DNA of 64,000 bases from the NCBI RefSeq assembly GCF_020687045.1, contig NZ_JAJEPW010000006.1, positions 15,827 to 79,826 on the forward strand, given 5' to 3'. The stretch is from Vescimonas cirricatena (GTDB taxonomy: Bacteria > Bacillota > Clostridia > Oscillospirales > Oscillospiraceae). Position 1 is the first letter of the stretch, and the number at the start of each line of letters is the position of its first letter. Positions 8,816 through 16,813 of the stretch are shown piece by piece. Both the position numbers and the translations under genes were made by a program. The notes below the pieces were generated by a model. The model saw only the letters and a program-made list of their open reading frames with translations. It ran no database searches and was not told the origin of the DNA.

Positions 8816-9724
8816 TTATGCCAGGCCCGTCTGGGCCAGGGCCAGCAGCGGGGCCAGGGCCTCCGCGCTCATCAGATAAATGGTGTCGTCATCGGAAACG
8901 GTGACGCAGTAGCCTGCACCCCGCTGACCGCCTACCATCAGGGTGAAGCTGTGCTGCACCCCGTTATGGGTATACTCCGCCGTCAGAACTGCACCCGGCT
9001 GGTCCAGCCCGCATAGGGCCGCTGCCCCGGCGCTGGGCCGCCAGTCCACACAGGCCGCCAGGTGCATATCCCCCAGCCAGGCAGTCAGGTCTGCCAGCTG
9101 ATCCGTTACATCCCGGCCATCGGCGGTCCAGTCCCCCTCCGCAGGAGTCAGGGTAAAGCTGACGTCCCCGGCGGCAACGGTCAGGGACTGCACGTTCTCC
9201 GCCGTCAGCTGCGGAAGCTCCGGCAGGGCCATCATGTCATAGATGCTGCGGCCGATCTGGCTCAGCAGGTCCGGCACGGCGTACACCGTGGCCTCGGCCC
9301 CCTCCCGATAGACGTACACGCTGCCGTCGGACTCGCTGCCCAGGCGATAGGTGACGGACGTGTCCTGGCTGTCGGTGACGGTGACGTATTTGGTGGGGCT
9401 GTCCAGGCCGTAATCCGTCAGCTGGGCGGAGTTGGTGACCGGAGGCAGGTGCTCAATGCCCTGCACCGTCTCCAGCAGGGTCAGGGCATAGCTCTCGTCC
9501 AGGGGGAAGGTCTTGTCATCGGCCCACAGCCAGCGTCCGTTCTCCTCCCGGCTGAAGCGCAGGGTGGTGGAGCCGTTGCTGCACACCAGCCGCACTGGCA
9601 CCGTCTCCTCCTCCTGGGGGACGTCCGGGTTCTCCGGCTGGGTGGGCTGCTCCTTTTGGCCGCAGCCCGCCAGGGCCAGCAGCATCAGCGCCAGCAGCAG
9701 GGCGCACAGGTTCCGTATCTTCAT
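8816..9724 (-). CDS. DUF4340 domain lipoprotein
   Basis: A lipoprotein signal peptide with lipobox LALAGC places C21 at the membrane anchor. The rest matches the DUF4340 pattern: strand-rich repeats around VPVRLVCSNGSTTLRFSREE, LTDYGLDSPTKYVTV and YAVPDLL. Start at 9724 is chosen because AGGAGA precedes it; the longer frame to 9751 lacks a ribosome site. DUF4340 proteins are secreted and of unknown role, often near transport or envelope genes. Here it lies 15 bases upstream of the response regulator, so it may belong to the same signalling unit. Confidence 0.8.
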   Translation of the reverse strand: MKIRNLCALLLALMLLALAGCGQKEQPTQPENPDVPQEEETVPVRLVCSNGSTTLRFSREENGRWLWADDKTFPLDESYALTLLETVQGIEHLPPVTNSAQLTDYGLDSPTKYVTVTDSQDTSVTYRLGSESDGSVYVYREGAEATVYAVPDLLSQIGRSIYDMMALPELPQLTAENVQSLTVAAGDVSFTLTPAEGDWTADGRDVTDQLADLTAWLGDMHLAACVDWRPSAGAAALCGLDQPGAVLTAEYTHNGVQHSFTLMVGGQRGAGYCVTVSDDDTIYLMSAEALAPLLALAQTGLA

Positions 9725-9747
9725 GGCAAATCTCCTTTGATCGTGTA

Positions 9748-10242
9748 TCACCGCTCCAGGCCCAGCAGGGCCATAACGGCCTCCTCCCGGGCCCGCATCT
9801 GCTCCTTCATGGGTCCCTCGTCCAGGTGGTCATAGCCCAGCAGGTGCAGCACCGAGTGGGTCACTAAGTACGCCAGCTCCCGCCGCCGGGAGTGGCCGAA
9901 CTCCTTGGCCTGGGCCGCCACCCGCTCCATGGACAGCACCATGTCCCCCAGGGGGATCAGTCCTGTGCCGGGGTCGGCGTCCTCCGGCCCCGGATGCTCC
10001 CCGGGGGCCAAGTCAAATTCCGGAAAGCTCAGCACGTCCGTGGGCCTGTCCACCTGCCGCATATCCAGGTTGATGCGGTGGATGCCCTCGTCGTCGGTCA
10101 GCAGCACGTCCACCTCGCAGGGGGCCGTGACCCCCTCCGCCGCCAGGGCTGTGCGGATGGTGCGGCGGATCAGGGCGCAGTTGGCATCGCCGGCGGCGCC
10201 GGGCACGTCGGCGGTAACGGGGATATAGTGGGTCTTTCTCAT
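9748..10242 (-). CDS. ybeY: Endoribonuclease YbeY
   Basis: The zinc-binding signature HSVLHLLGYDH (H-x3-H-x5-H) is intact near the C-terminus of a 164-residue protein, standard for YbeY. The enzyme takes part in 16S rRNA 3'-end maturation and ribosome quality control. Its start overlaps the end of phoH by four bases, the classic phoH-ybeY arrangement of Firmicutes. Confidence 0.95.
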   Translation of the reverse strand: MRKTHYIPVTADVPGAAGDANCALIRRTIRTALAAEGVTAPCEVDVLLTDDEGIHRINLDMRQVDRPTDVLSFPEFDLAPGEHPGPEDADPGTGLIPLGDMVLSMERVAAQAKEFGHSRRRELAYLVTHSVLHLLGYDHLDEGPMKEQMRAREEAVMALLGLER

Positions 10243-11195
10243 CTCTTTTTCTCCTCAAACCGGGCATAGGCCTCGATGATGCGCTGGACCATCACATGCC
10301 GCACCACGTCGGCCTTGCCCAGCTGGCAGATGGACACGCCCTCCACCCCCTTCAGGACCTTCATGGCCTCCTTCAGGCCGCTGGGCTTGTCCCCGGGCAG
10401 GTCGATCTGGGTAATGTCGCCGGTGATGACCACCCTGGAGCCGAAGCCCATGCGGGTCAGAAACATTTTCATCTGCTCCCGGCTGGTGTTCTGGGCCTCG
10501 TCCAGGATGATGAAGCTGTCGTCCAGGGTGCGGCCCCGCATATAGGCCAGGGGGGCCACCTCGATGTTGCCCCGCTCCAGGTATTTCTGGTACGTCTCAG
10601 CCCCCAGCATATCGAACAGGGCGTCGTACAGGGGCCTCAGATACGGGTCCACCTTGCTTTGCAGGTCGCCGGGCAGGAAGCCCAGCCGCTCTCCGGCCTC
10701 CACGGCGGGGCGGGTCAGGATGATGCGGTTGACCTGCTTGTCCCGGAAGGCGGCCACCGCCGCCGCCACTGCCAGATAGGTTTTGCCGGTGCCGGCAGGG
10801 CCCACGCCGATGGTGACGGTATCCTTCAGAATGGCGTCCACATACTGCTTCTGGCCGATGGTCTTGGGCTTCACCGGGCGGCCCTTGGACGTGATGCAGA
10901 TCACGTCCTGGGTCAGCTCCCCGATGCGCTCGGACTGGCCGCTGCGGCACAGGCCCACCACATACCGCACGTGCTGCTCGCTGATGCTCTCGCCCTTGGC
11001 GGACAGGGTCAGCAGGGCCTGCACCGCCTTCTCCGCCAGCATCACGTTCTCCGGCTCACCGGAGATCACCAGCTCGCCGCCCCGGTTTACCACCGTTACC
11101 TGGAATTCCGATTCCAGCAGGCGAATATTTTCGTCAAAGGAGCCAAACAGATTGATGGCCTCCTCCATGCGCTCGATGCCGATGCGCTGTTCCAT
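10239..11195 (-). CDS. phoH: PhoH-like ATPase
   Basis: The 318-residue protein has Walker A (GPAGTGKTYLA) and Walker B (FIILDEAQN) motifs of the PhoH family, with the preceding N-terminal KH-like region. PhoH proteins are putative RNA-binding ATPases or helicases. The order yqfC-yqfD-phoH-ybeY is the conserved one in endospore formers, although the usual downstream dgkA, cdd and era genes are replaced here by a DUF4340 gene. Confidence 0.93.
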   Translation of the reverse strand: MEQRIGIERMEEAINLFGSFDENIRLLESEFQVTVVNRGGELVISGEPENVMLAEKAVQALLTLSAKGESISEQHVRYVVGLCRSGQSERIGELTQDVICITSKGRPVKPKTIGQKQYVDAILKDTVTIGVGPAGTGKTYLAVAAAVAAFRDKQVNRIILTRPAVEAGERLGFLPGDLQSKVDPYLRPLYDALFDMLGAETYQKYLERGNIEVAPLAYMRGRTLDDSFIILDEAQNTSREQMKMFLTRMGFGSRVVITGDITQIDLPGDKPSGLKEAMKVLKGVEGVSICQLGKADVVRHVMVQRIIEAYARFEEKKR

Positions 11196-11241
11196 TGGGC
11201 ATGCCTCCCTATTGTGTATCCAGATTGTATAGCCATATTTT

Positions 11242-12429
11242 TCAGTCGTCCGTCAGCGGGACCTCCCGGCCGATCTCCTCCAGGCACTCCGCCCGCAGGG
11301 TCACCAGCAGCCACGAGCCCTGCTCCACGGCGTCGATGCGGACGTTCTCCGCCGTGCCGGTATCTCCCAGCAGCTCCTCCAGCTGTCGGCGCAGCAGGGA
11401 CTCCCCCTCGTCCCGGGCCTCCCGGGTGCTGCGGGGAACGTCCGTGGACGGGCCATAGGCCGTCACCGTCTCCGCCGCCACCGTGATGGGCAGGCGCAGG
11501 CCCCAGGGCAGGCACACGGGCCTATACTGGGTTATTTTATCACAGTCGCCCCCCAATGTGCTACCCTTTCCGTATAATTTTATCCGCTTTTTGCCGATAT
11601 CCAGGGCATACCGGGTCCGGGAGGACAGGGGGACCCCCCTCTGCCGCACCGTCAGGGGCACCTGGGCCGTCAGCTCGTACCAGGTTCTGGCCCACACCCG
11701 GCCCATGCCGTGCTGCCACCGCAGCCCCCCGTTGTCCAGGTCCACCGCCCCGGAGATCAGCAGCTGTCCCTGGGTCACGGTGTCCCCGGGGACCACGGCG
11801 GCCTGGCCCCCCAGGGCCTCCACCCGGGTCACAAGCCCCGGCCGCCGGGCCACCACGTTGGCCGGGCCGTCCTCCACCATGTCCTGCCCCCGGACCCGCT
11901 CCACCACCTGCACCCGGGCCACGCAGCCCCGGACGTTCACCGCCAGCCACACCACGTCCTCCAGCTCCAGCAGCACATGGTTGCGCATGTCCTTCTGGTC
12001 GATGTCCAGGCTCCGGGTGCCGATGGTGATGCCGTAATCCTCCAATGCCCGTAAGACGGCCTCGTCCGGCACCGTCTCGTTGCCGCTGACCTGAAATTCC
12101 CAGATGGTGAAGTTCCCCTCCACCACCAGCAGCACCGTCAGCAGCGCCGCCGCCAGCAGCACATACCGCCGCCGCAGCCGCCTGGCCAGCAGGGGCGCCC
12201 CCTGCTCCCGCCGCACCGTGGCCGCGGCCCCCACCTGCTCCGCCGCCCGGCGCACCTGCGCCAGTCCCCGCCGGGTGGTGCGCAGGGTCAGCTCCACCGG
12301 CGAGAGCCACTGTACGTCCCAGAAGGGCACCTCCGCCCCAGCGCACAGGTTCACCACCCGCTCCGGGCAGCCGCTTTCGATATGGACCAGCACCTGGCCC
12401 CGCAGGAAGTTCACCGCCGCCTTATACAT
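11242..12429 (-). CDS. yqfD: Sporulation protein YqfD
   Basis: The 395-residue protein has a single strong transmembrane helix near residues 90-108 (YVLLAAALLTVLLVV). A long extracytoplasmic domain follows with the family's GNETVPDEAVLRALEDYGI segment and a signature repeated around EALGGQAAVVPGDTVTQGQ. Length equals the Bacillus YqfD. In Bacillus subtilis yqfC and yqfD are transcribed in the mother cell under sigma-E; yqfD is needed for efficient sporulation. It overlaps yqfC by eight bases. Confidence 0.9.
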   Translation of the reverse strand: MYKAAVNFLRGQVLVHIESGCPERVVNLCAGAEVPFWDVQWLSPVELTLRTTRRGLAQVRRAAEQVGAAATVRREQGAPLLARRLRRRYVLLAAALLTVLLVVEGNFTIWEFQVSGNETVPDEAVLRALEDYGITIGTRSLDIDQKDMRNHVLLELEDVVWLAVNVRGCVARVQVVERVRGQDMVEDGPANVVARRPGLVTRVEALGGQAAVVPGDTVTQGQLLISGAVDLDNGGLRWQHGMGRVWARTWYELTAQVPLTVRQRGVPLSSRTRYALDIGKKRIKLYGKGSTLGGDCDKITQYRPVCLPWGLRLPITVAAETVTAYGPSTDVPRSTREARDEGESLLRRQLEELLGDTGTAENVRIDAVEQGSWLLVTLRAECLEEIGREVPLTDD

Positions 12430-12718
12430 GGCCGCCTCCCGGCCGCAGCTCCACCGCGGCGATGCGGCCCCGCAGCCGCAGCTCCTCCTCCGTCATGGCC
12501 ACCAGCTGCAGCTCCGTGCCGATCACCCGCACCGTCAGGCTCCCGCCGCCGATCTCCACGGTTTCCGTGCTGTAGGACAGCACCCCCCGGTGCCGGCACA
12601 TGAAAAACTCCCGCTCGCCTATCAGCTCCATATGCGGCACCCCCGCCGGGATATCCCCCGGCAGGTCCAGCCGCTCCATGGCCGCCTGGCCCGCCCGGGT
12701 CAGCCACCCTCTCTCCAT
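12422..12718 (-). CDS. yqfC: Sporulation protein YqfC
   Basis: The 98-residue protein fits YqfC: a short beta-rich protein with MELIGEREFFMCRHRGVLSY and a RVIGTELQLVAMTEEELRLRG segment. The ATG at 12718 is chosen because it gives the usual family length and is preceded by AAAGGCGG; the frame is open further upstream but without a ribosome site. It is translationally coupled to yqfD. Together these genes show that the organism belongs to a sporulating lineage. Confidence 0.88.
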   Translation of the reverse strand: MERGWLTRAGQAAMERLDLPGDIPAGVPHMELIGEREFFMCRHRGVLSYSTETVEIGGGSLTVRVIGTELQLVAMTEEELRLRGRIAAVELRPGGGHV

Positions 12719-12825
12719 GCCGCGCCACCGCCTTTCTCCCGATTCCGTAAACCCTATGCGCGCCGCCGGAAAAACTTGCAAGTCCCACCGCCGGGGCGCA
12801 TACAGTGGCCATGGAGGTGAGGGAT
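12719..12825. promoter_or_regulatory. Divergent promoter region between yqfC and the ylbJ-like gene
   Basis: On the plus strand CATACAGT at 12799-12806 resembles the -10 element of mother-cell sigma-E and sigma-K promoters. On the minus strand CATAGGGT is a weaker match in the mirror position. No convincing sigma-A -35/-10 pair is visible. Sigma-E control would fit the genes on both sides but is inference. Confidence 0.4.
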
Positions 12826-13713
12826 ATGAAGGGAAGGCTGGCGGCCTGGGCATGCCTGGCGGCTCTTGGGCTTCTGCTGGCCCGGTCGGCGGAAGCAGCC
12901 CAGGCCGTCCGGGATGGGCTGGCCCTGTGCGCCGGGTCGGTGATCCCGGCGCTGTTTCCATTTCTGGCGGTGTCGGGCCTGCTGACGGCACTGGACGCCG
13001 GGGCGTCCCCGGCTCTGGGTCCTCTGGCCCGGCTGCTGGGGTGCAGCCGGGCTGGAGCCAGGGCCTTTCTCCTGGGTCTTACGGGCAGCTATCCCGTGGG
13101 GGCCCGCACCGTGGCCCAGCTGTATCGCCGGGGCGGCATCTCCCGGCGGGAGGCCTGCCGCCTGCTGCTGTTTTCCAACAACTGCGGCCCGGCGTTTATC
13201 CTGGGGGTGGCGGGGCTGGGCTGCTTCGGCAGCCTTCGGGCCGGGGTGCTGCTGTGGGGGGTGCATATTCTGGCGGCGCTGGTCATAGCCCTGGCCCTGC
13301 CCCGGCAGGCGGCGGAACCGTCGGAACGTCCCGGCTCTGTCCCGGCCCGTCCCCCCCTTGTCCCGGCCCTGATCGCCGCCGTGCGGGACGCCGCCGGGAC
13401 CATGGTGTACATCTGCGGCTTCGTGGTGTTCTTTCTGGTGCTGCTGCGGGTAATGGGCCGGGTCACGGGTCTGAGCCACCCGGTGCTGTCGGGAGCGGTG
13501 GAGCTGACCCAGGGGATCCTGGCCCTGCCCCATACCCGCCGGGGCTTCGTGTGGGCGGCGGGCCTGCTGGGCTGGGGCGGCCTGTCGGTCCACGGGCAGT
13601 CCGCCGCCGTGCTGTCCGGCACGGACCTGCCCATGGGGCCGTATCTGGCGGCCAAGGCCGCCCACGCCGCCGTGTCCGTCCTGCTGGCCTGGCCGGTGAG
13701 CATGTGCCTGTGA
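12826..13713 (+). CDS. YlbJ-like sporulation integral membrane protein
   Basis: A very hydrophobic 295-residue protein with about eight membrane segments. The gate-domain signature GLTGSYPVGARTVAQLYRRG followed by FSNNCGPAFILG is typical of YlbJ and related nucleoside-recognition-domain proteins. Start at 12826 follows GGAGGTGAGGGAT. It is shorter than the ~400-residue Bacillus YlbJ but keeps the conserved core. In Bacillus ylbJ is sigma-E controlled and needed for heat-resistant spores. Divergent placement from yqfC supports the same role. Confidence 0.72.
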   Translation: MKGRLAAWACLAALGLLLARSAEAAQAVRDGLALCAGSVIPALFPFLAVSGLLTALDAGASPALGPLARLLGCSRAGARAFLLGLTGSYPVGARTVAQLYRRGGISRREACRLLLFSNNCGPAFILGVAGLGCFGSLRAGVLLWGVHILAALVIALALPRQAAEPSERPGSVPARPPLVPALIAAVRDAAGTMVYICGFVVFFLVLLRVMGRVTGLSHPVLSGAVELTQGILALPHTRRGFVWAAGLLGWGGLSVHGQSAAVLSGTDLPMGPYLAAKAAHAAVSVLLAWPVSMCL

Positions 13714-13745
13714 AAAAAGAACGCACCTGGCGGTGCGTTCTTTGA
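13714..13745 (+). terminator. Terminator after the ylbJ-like gene
   Basis: A 12-bp stem (AAAGAACGCACC with complement at 13732-13743) and a four-base loop; the A/T flanks let it work in both directions, also ending the convergent pucR gene. Confidence 0.75.
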
Positions 13746-13789
13746 GGACAAAAGCCCTGCAGCCTGATTTGTCTGCTATGCACGGTTTA

Positions 13790-14986
13790 TTATGACCGCT
13801 TGCAGATATCCGGCCTCTGCCTGTAAAGATACAGCGCCGTTTGCAGGGCCAGTCTTGCATCGCCCTCGGGCTGTCCGCCGGGAAGTATGCCCCACAGCTG
13901 ATGCAGGCGATAGGCAACCGTGTTGTAGTGCAGGTGCATCAGCTGGGCCATCTGCCGCTGGTTGCCGAAGCAGACAAACCAGCATTCCAGCGTGTCCAGC
14001 AGTTCGCGCCGCCGCCCGGACTCCTGGCAAAAAATCGGCGCCAGGTGATCCCGGACATAGGAGGCAATGGCCGCCTCCGGCGAATCGCTGCCAATCATCC
14101 GCACCACCCCTGCCGGGTCATCCGTCAGGCAGGAAATCCCCTGCGCACGCGCCATTTGCAGCGCCGTGCGGGCGCTGTCATCGGCCCGGAGCAGCCCGCA
14201 GATTCCGGCATATGGCCGCCCGATGCCGCAGGAGCTTCTCTCCGGGCATCCGGCGGCGAATATCTTCGCTATACGGGAAAATCTCTCCTCTGCGGCAGGA
14301 TCATCCCCACACGCCAGCAGGATCACCAACTCTCCATCCAGCACAGCGGCCCAGACCTGGACACCTGCCTGTCGGAAGCAGTGAACCGCCTCGTGCATCA
14401 GGCGGCGTTTTTCCGATGCGGCTGCCTCGATGTGCAGGCGCAGGATCATGTGTGGCTGTTCGGGGTTTATGTCCAGCTCCCGAGCCGTTTGCAGGGCGGC
14501 GCTGTCGGAAAGCGGAGCGCTCAGCAGCTGGGCAAGGCACAGCGCTTCTCTCCGTTCCTGCTCGGCCGGAATCTGCCGCCGGGCAATCTCCTGGGACACG
14601 GCGCTGGCCAGGTCCGAAAATCTCGCCTGTGCCGGAAGCGCGATCAGCGGAAGGGACAGCCGGTCTGCCGCCTCCACCAGCCCGGCAGGCATAACATCCG
14701 GCAGATATCTGCCGGCCTTAATGCAGACGCCGGACAGTCCGCAGCGTTCCGCCGTGGGCAGCAGAGCATCAACGGCCTGCTGATCCCCGGCAATGGAAAA
14801 GCCGGTGGTGATAAGCAGTTCACCGGCAGAGAGCCAGCGGGAATAGTCCGGCGTATCTGTCAGGTTGACTCCCCGCACAAGGCGGTCAAGTCCTGCATGG
14901 CCGCCGCAGACTCGACTGCAGCTGAAGCTCGGGAGCCTCAGAAGCTCCTCCACAGTGGGATATCGGTCAAAATGGCTCAAGTCCAT
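13790..14986 (-). CDS. PucR-family transcriptional regulator
   Basis: The 398-residue protein begins with the PucR N-terminal ligand domain (PTVEELLRLPSF, then LSAGELLITTGFSI). It has a degenerate GGDEF-like middle domain and ends with the PucR C-terminal helix-turn-helix (MAQLMHLHYNTVAYRLHQLW). PucR proteins control purine, amino-acid or other nitrogen catabolism. An AAGGAG site precedes the ATG. A 59-codon gene diverges from it; no catabolic operon lies next to it, so its target is not evident. Confidence 0.88.
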   Translation of the reverse strand: MDLSHFDRYPTVEELLRLPSFSCSRVCGGHAGLDRLVRGVNLTDTPDYSRWLSAGELLITTGFSIAGDQQAVDALLPTAERCGLSGVCIKAGRYLPDVMPAGLVEAADRLSLPLIALPAQARFSDLASAVSQEIARRQIPAEQERREALCLAQLLSAPLSDSAALQTARELDINPEQPHMILRLHIEAAASEKRRLMHEAVHCFRQAGVQVWAAVLDGELVILLACGDDPAAEERFSRIAKIFAAGCPERSSCGIGRPYAGICGLLRADDSARTALQMARAQGISCLTDDPAGVVRMIGSDSPEAAIASYVRDHLAPIFCQESGRRRELLDTLECWFVCFGNQRQMAQLMHLHYNTVAYRLHQLWGILPGGQPEGDARLALQTALYLYRQRPDICKRS

Positions 14987-15009
14987 AGCTGCTCCTTCTT
15001 CTGGTTCTC

Positions 15010-15030
15010 CTTTGTGATACCTTCACAAAG
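15010..15030 (-). promoter_or_regulatory. Palindrome in the pucR leader
   Basis: The arms CTTTGTGA and TCACAAAG are perfectly complementary across the five-base centre TACCT, 24-44 bases upstream of the pucR start. It could be an autoregulatory operator or a leader hairpin. Confidence 0.5.
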
Positions 15031-15133
15031 ATATCGCAAAAGTTCCCGTCCATTCCACATAGCCGCCGCTTCCCGCCGAATGTATAATTCATGACATCCG
15101 GAAACGGAATCTATCAATAGGGAGGCGTCAACT

Positions 15134-15313
15134 ATGACCCAGAATACTACAAAAAAGCCCGCCTGTAAAGAGGTCGGACAGCCGATGCAGGACCGCAGCC
15201 GCCTGCGGACGGACTCACGGCAGTGCGCCTTGGAGAAGCAGGAAGCGATCTCCGAGCATGCCCGGCGCTGTACAGATGCCGGACCGGCACAAGCCATGCG
15301 CTGCTATGGCTAA
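15134..15313 (+). CDS. Small hypothetical protein, 59 residues
   Basis: An ATG frame begins behind AGGGAGG and runs 59 codons to a TAA that is followed at once by a good terminator, so it has the outline of a free-standing gene. The product is polar, with four cysteines spread along it and many basic residues (RRCTDAGPAQAMRCYG at the end), and has no membrane helix. I do not recognise a family. It diverges from pucR. It could also be a non-coding transcript or the relic of a larger gene. Confidence 0.4.
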   Translation: MTQNTTKKPACKEVGQPMQDRSRLRTDSRQCALEKQEAISEHARRCTDAGPAQAMRCYG

Positions 15314-15316
15314 AGC

Positions 15317-15358
15317 TGCTGCGAGCCAGCCCGTGGGCCGACTCGCAGCAACAGATTT
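15317..15358 (+). terminator. Terminator after the 59-codon gene
   Basis: The arms TGCTGCGAG (15317-15325) and CTCGCAGCA (15342-15350) pair perfectly, an inner GCCCGTGGGC hairpin lies in the loop, and a run of seven Ts follows. Confidence 0.75.
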
Positions 15359-15376
15359 TTTGCGTATCGGGATGCT

Positions 15377-16567
15377 TTATCTTGCGTTATAGGCCCGGAT
15401 GCCCAGGGCCAGCAGGTCCATGGCCCGCTCCAGGTCCTCCTGCTTGAGCACATAGGCGATGCGGATCTCGCTGCGGCCCCGGCCGGGGGTGGCATAGAAG
15501 GGCTCGCCCGGAGCGAACATCACGGTGTCGCCGTTGTCCTGGAACTCCTCCAGCAGCCAGCGCTGGAAGGTGTCGGCGTCGTCCACCGGCAGGTGGGCCA
15601 TGACGTAGAACGCCCCCTTGGGACACTCGCAGATGACGCCGGGGATGGCCTGGAGCTTCTGCATCACCGTATCCCGGCGGCGCTTATACTCCTCCCGGAC
15701 GGCGGCAAAATACTCCGGGCCCACGTCGTACAGGGCGGCGGAGGCCACCTGGTCCAGGGTGGGCACCGACAGGCGGCACTGGGCATACTTCATGGCGTGG
15801 GCCATCAGCTCCCGGTTCCGGGTGATCAGGCAGCCGATGCGGGCGCCGCAGGCGGAGAACCGTTTGGACACGGTGTCGATGACGATGACGTTTTCCGCCG
15901 CGTCCGCAAACTGACCCATGGACTGCAGAGGCTCCCCGGCGTAGACAAACTCCCGGTACGCCTCGTCGCCGATGATGAACAGGCCGTGCTCCTTGGCCAC
16001 GTCCACCAGCATGCGCATTTCCTCCGGCGTCAGTACTACGCCGGTGGGATTGCCGGGGTTGGTGCAGACGATGGCCCGGGTGTGCTCATTGATCTCGGCC
16101 TCGATGCGGGCCCGGTCGGCATAGCGATAACCCTCATGGGGGCTGGTGGGAATGGGGTGGATGGACGCGCCGCAGGTGCACACCATGGTGTTGTAGTTGG
16201 GATAGAAGGGCTCGGGAATCAGGATCTCGTCGCCGTCGTCGAGAATGCAGTTGAAGGCGATCTGCAGGGCCTCGGAGCCGCCGTTGGTGATGAGAATATC
16301 CCCGGCGTCGAAGTGCATGTCCAGCTTGTCATAGTAATGCCGGATGGCGTCGATGAGCACCGGCATGCCGGGGGAGGGGGCATACTCCAGCACCGGCAGG
16401 TCAAAATGCCGCACGGCCTCGAAATACGCCTTGGGGGTCTCGATGTCCGGCTGGCCGATGTTCAGGTGATAGATCTTTCTGCCCTTGGCCTCCGCCGTCA
16501 CGGCGTAGGGATGGAACTTCCGCATGGGGGACAGGCCGCATTTCTGGACCTTGCTGGAGAATTTCAT
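15377..16567 (-). CDS. Class I/II pyridoxal-phosphate aminotransferase
   Basis: The protein (396 residues from the ATG behind AGGAGG at 16567) has the fold-type I aminotransferase motifs: LNIGQPDIETP near the N-terminus, TNPGNPTGVVLTPEEM and the PLP lysine in DTVSKRFSACGARIG. It resembles the aspartate or aromatic aminotransferases of subgroup I. Substrate choice between aspartate, aromatic and branched amino acids cannot be made from sequence. It has its own promoter and appears monocistronic. Confidence 0.9.
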   Translation of the reverse strand: MKFSSKVQKCGLSPMRKFHPYAVTAEAKGRKIYHLNIGQPDIETPKAYFEAVRHFDLPVLEYAPSPGMPVLIDAIRHYYDKLDMHFDAGDILITNGGSEALQIAFNCILDDGDEILIPEPFYPNYNTMVCTCGASIHPIPTSPHEGYRYADRARIEAEINEHTRAIVCTNPGNPTGVVLTPEEMRMLVDVAKEHGLFIIGDEAYREFVYAGEPLQSMGQFADAAENVIVIDTVSKRFSACGARIGCLITRNRELMAHAMKYAQCRLSVPTLDQVASAALYDVGPEYFAAVREEYKRRRDTVMQKLQAIPGVICECPKGAFYVMAHLPVDDADTFQRWLLEEFQDNGDTVMFAPGEPFYATPGRGRSEIRIAYVLKQEDLERAMDLLALGIRAYNAR

Positions 16568-16621
16568 ATCAGGTGACCTCCTACACACTTTTAACAGAAT
16601 TGGGTACCCTTTCTACCCTCC

Positions 16622-16649
16622 ATCTTAGCGTATTTTCCGCAAAAGTCAA
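16622..16649 (-). promoter_or_regulatory. Promoter of the aminotransferase gene
   Basis: Read on the minus strand: TTGACT (16649-16644), 16-bp spacer, TAAGAT (16627-16622). Confidence 0.6.
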
Positions 16650-16687
16650 CCTTGAGTTTTTATGGCGGGGAAAGTGCGTGAAAAAGC

Positions 16688-16722
16688 AAAAGGAGACGGG
16701 CCTCGGCCCGTCTCTTTTTGTT
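16688..16722. terminator. Hairpin terminator downstream of the low-GC gene pair
   Basis: GAGACGGGC pairs with GCCCGTCTC across CTC; T-rich tails are present on both strands. It can end the minus-strand genes at 16814-18322. Confidence 0.7.
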
Positions 16723-16813
16723 AAGACTGTAATATTGCAATTTCTTCACCGAACCCTGCCATCAATGAAAATCCACAAAGAATCTGACCTGTATCGGCCG
16801 CCTGCGATCTGCT

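Noticed and set aside
15010..15030. Rex-type redox operator
   Set aside because: The half-sites fit, but the centre is one base too short for the Rex consensus and pucR is not a typical Rex target.
14977..15297. 106-codon minus-strand frame upstream of pucR
   Set aside because: Overlaps the pucR ribosome site and the opposite 59-codon gene; no own ribosome site.
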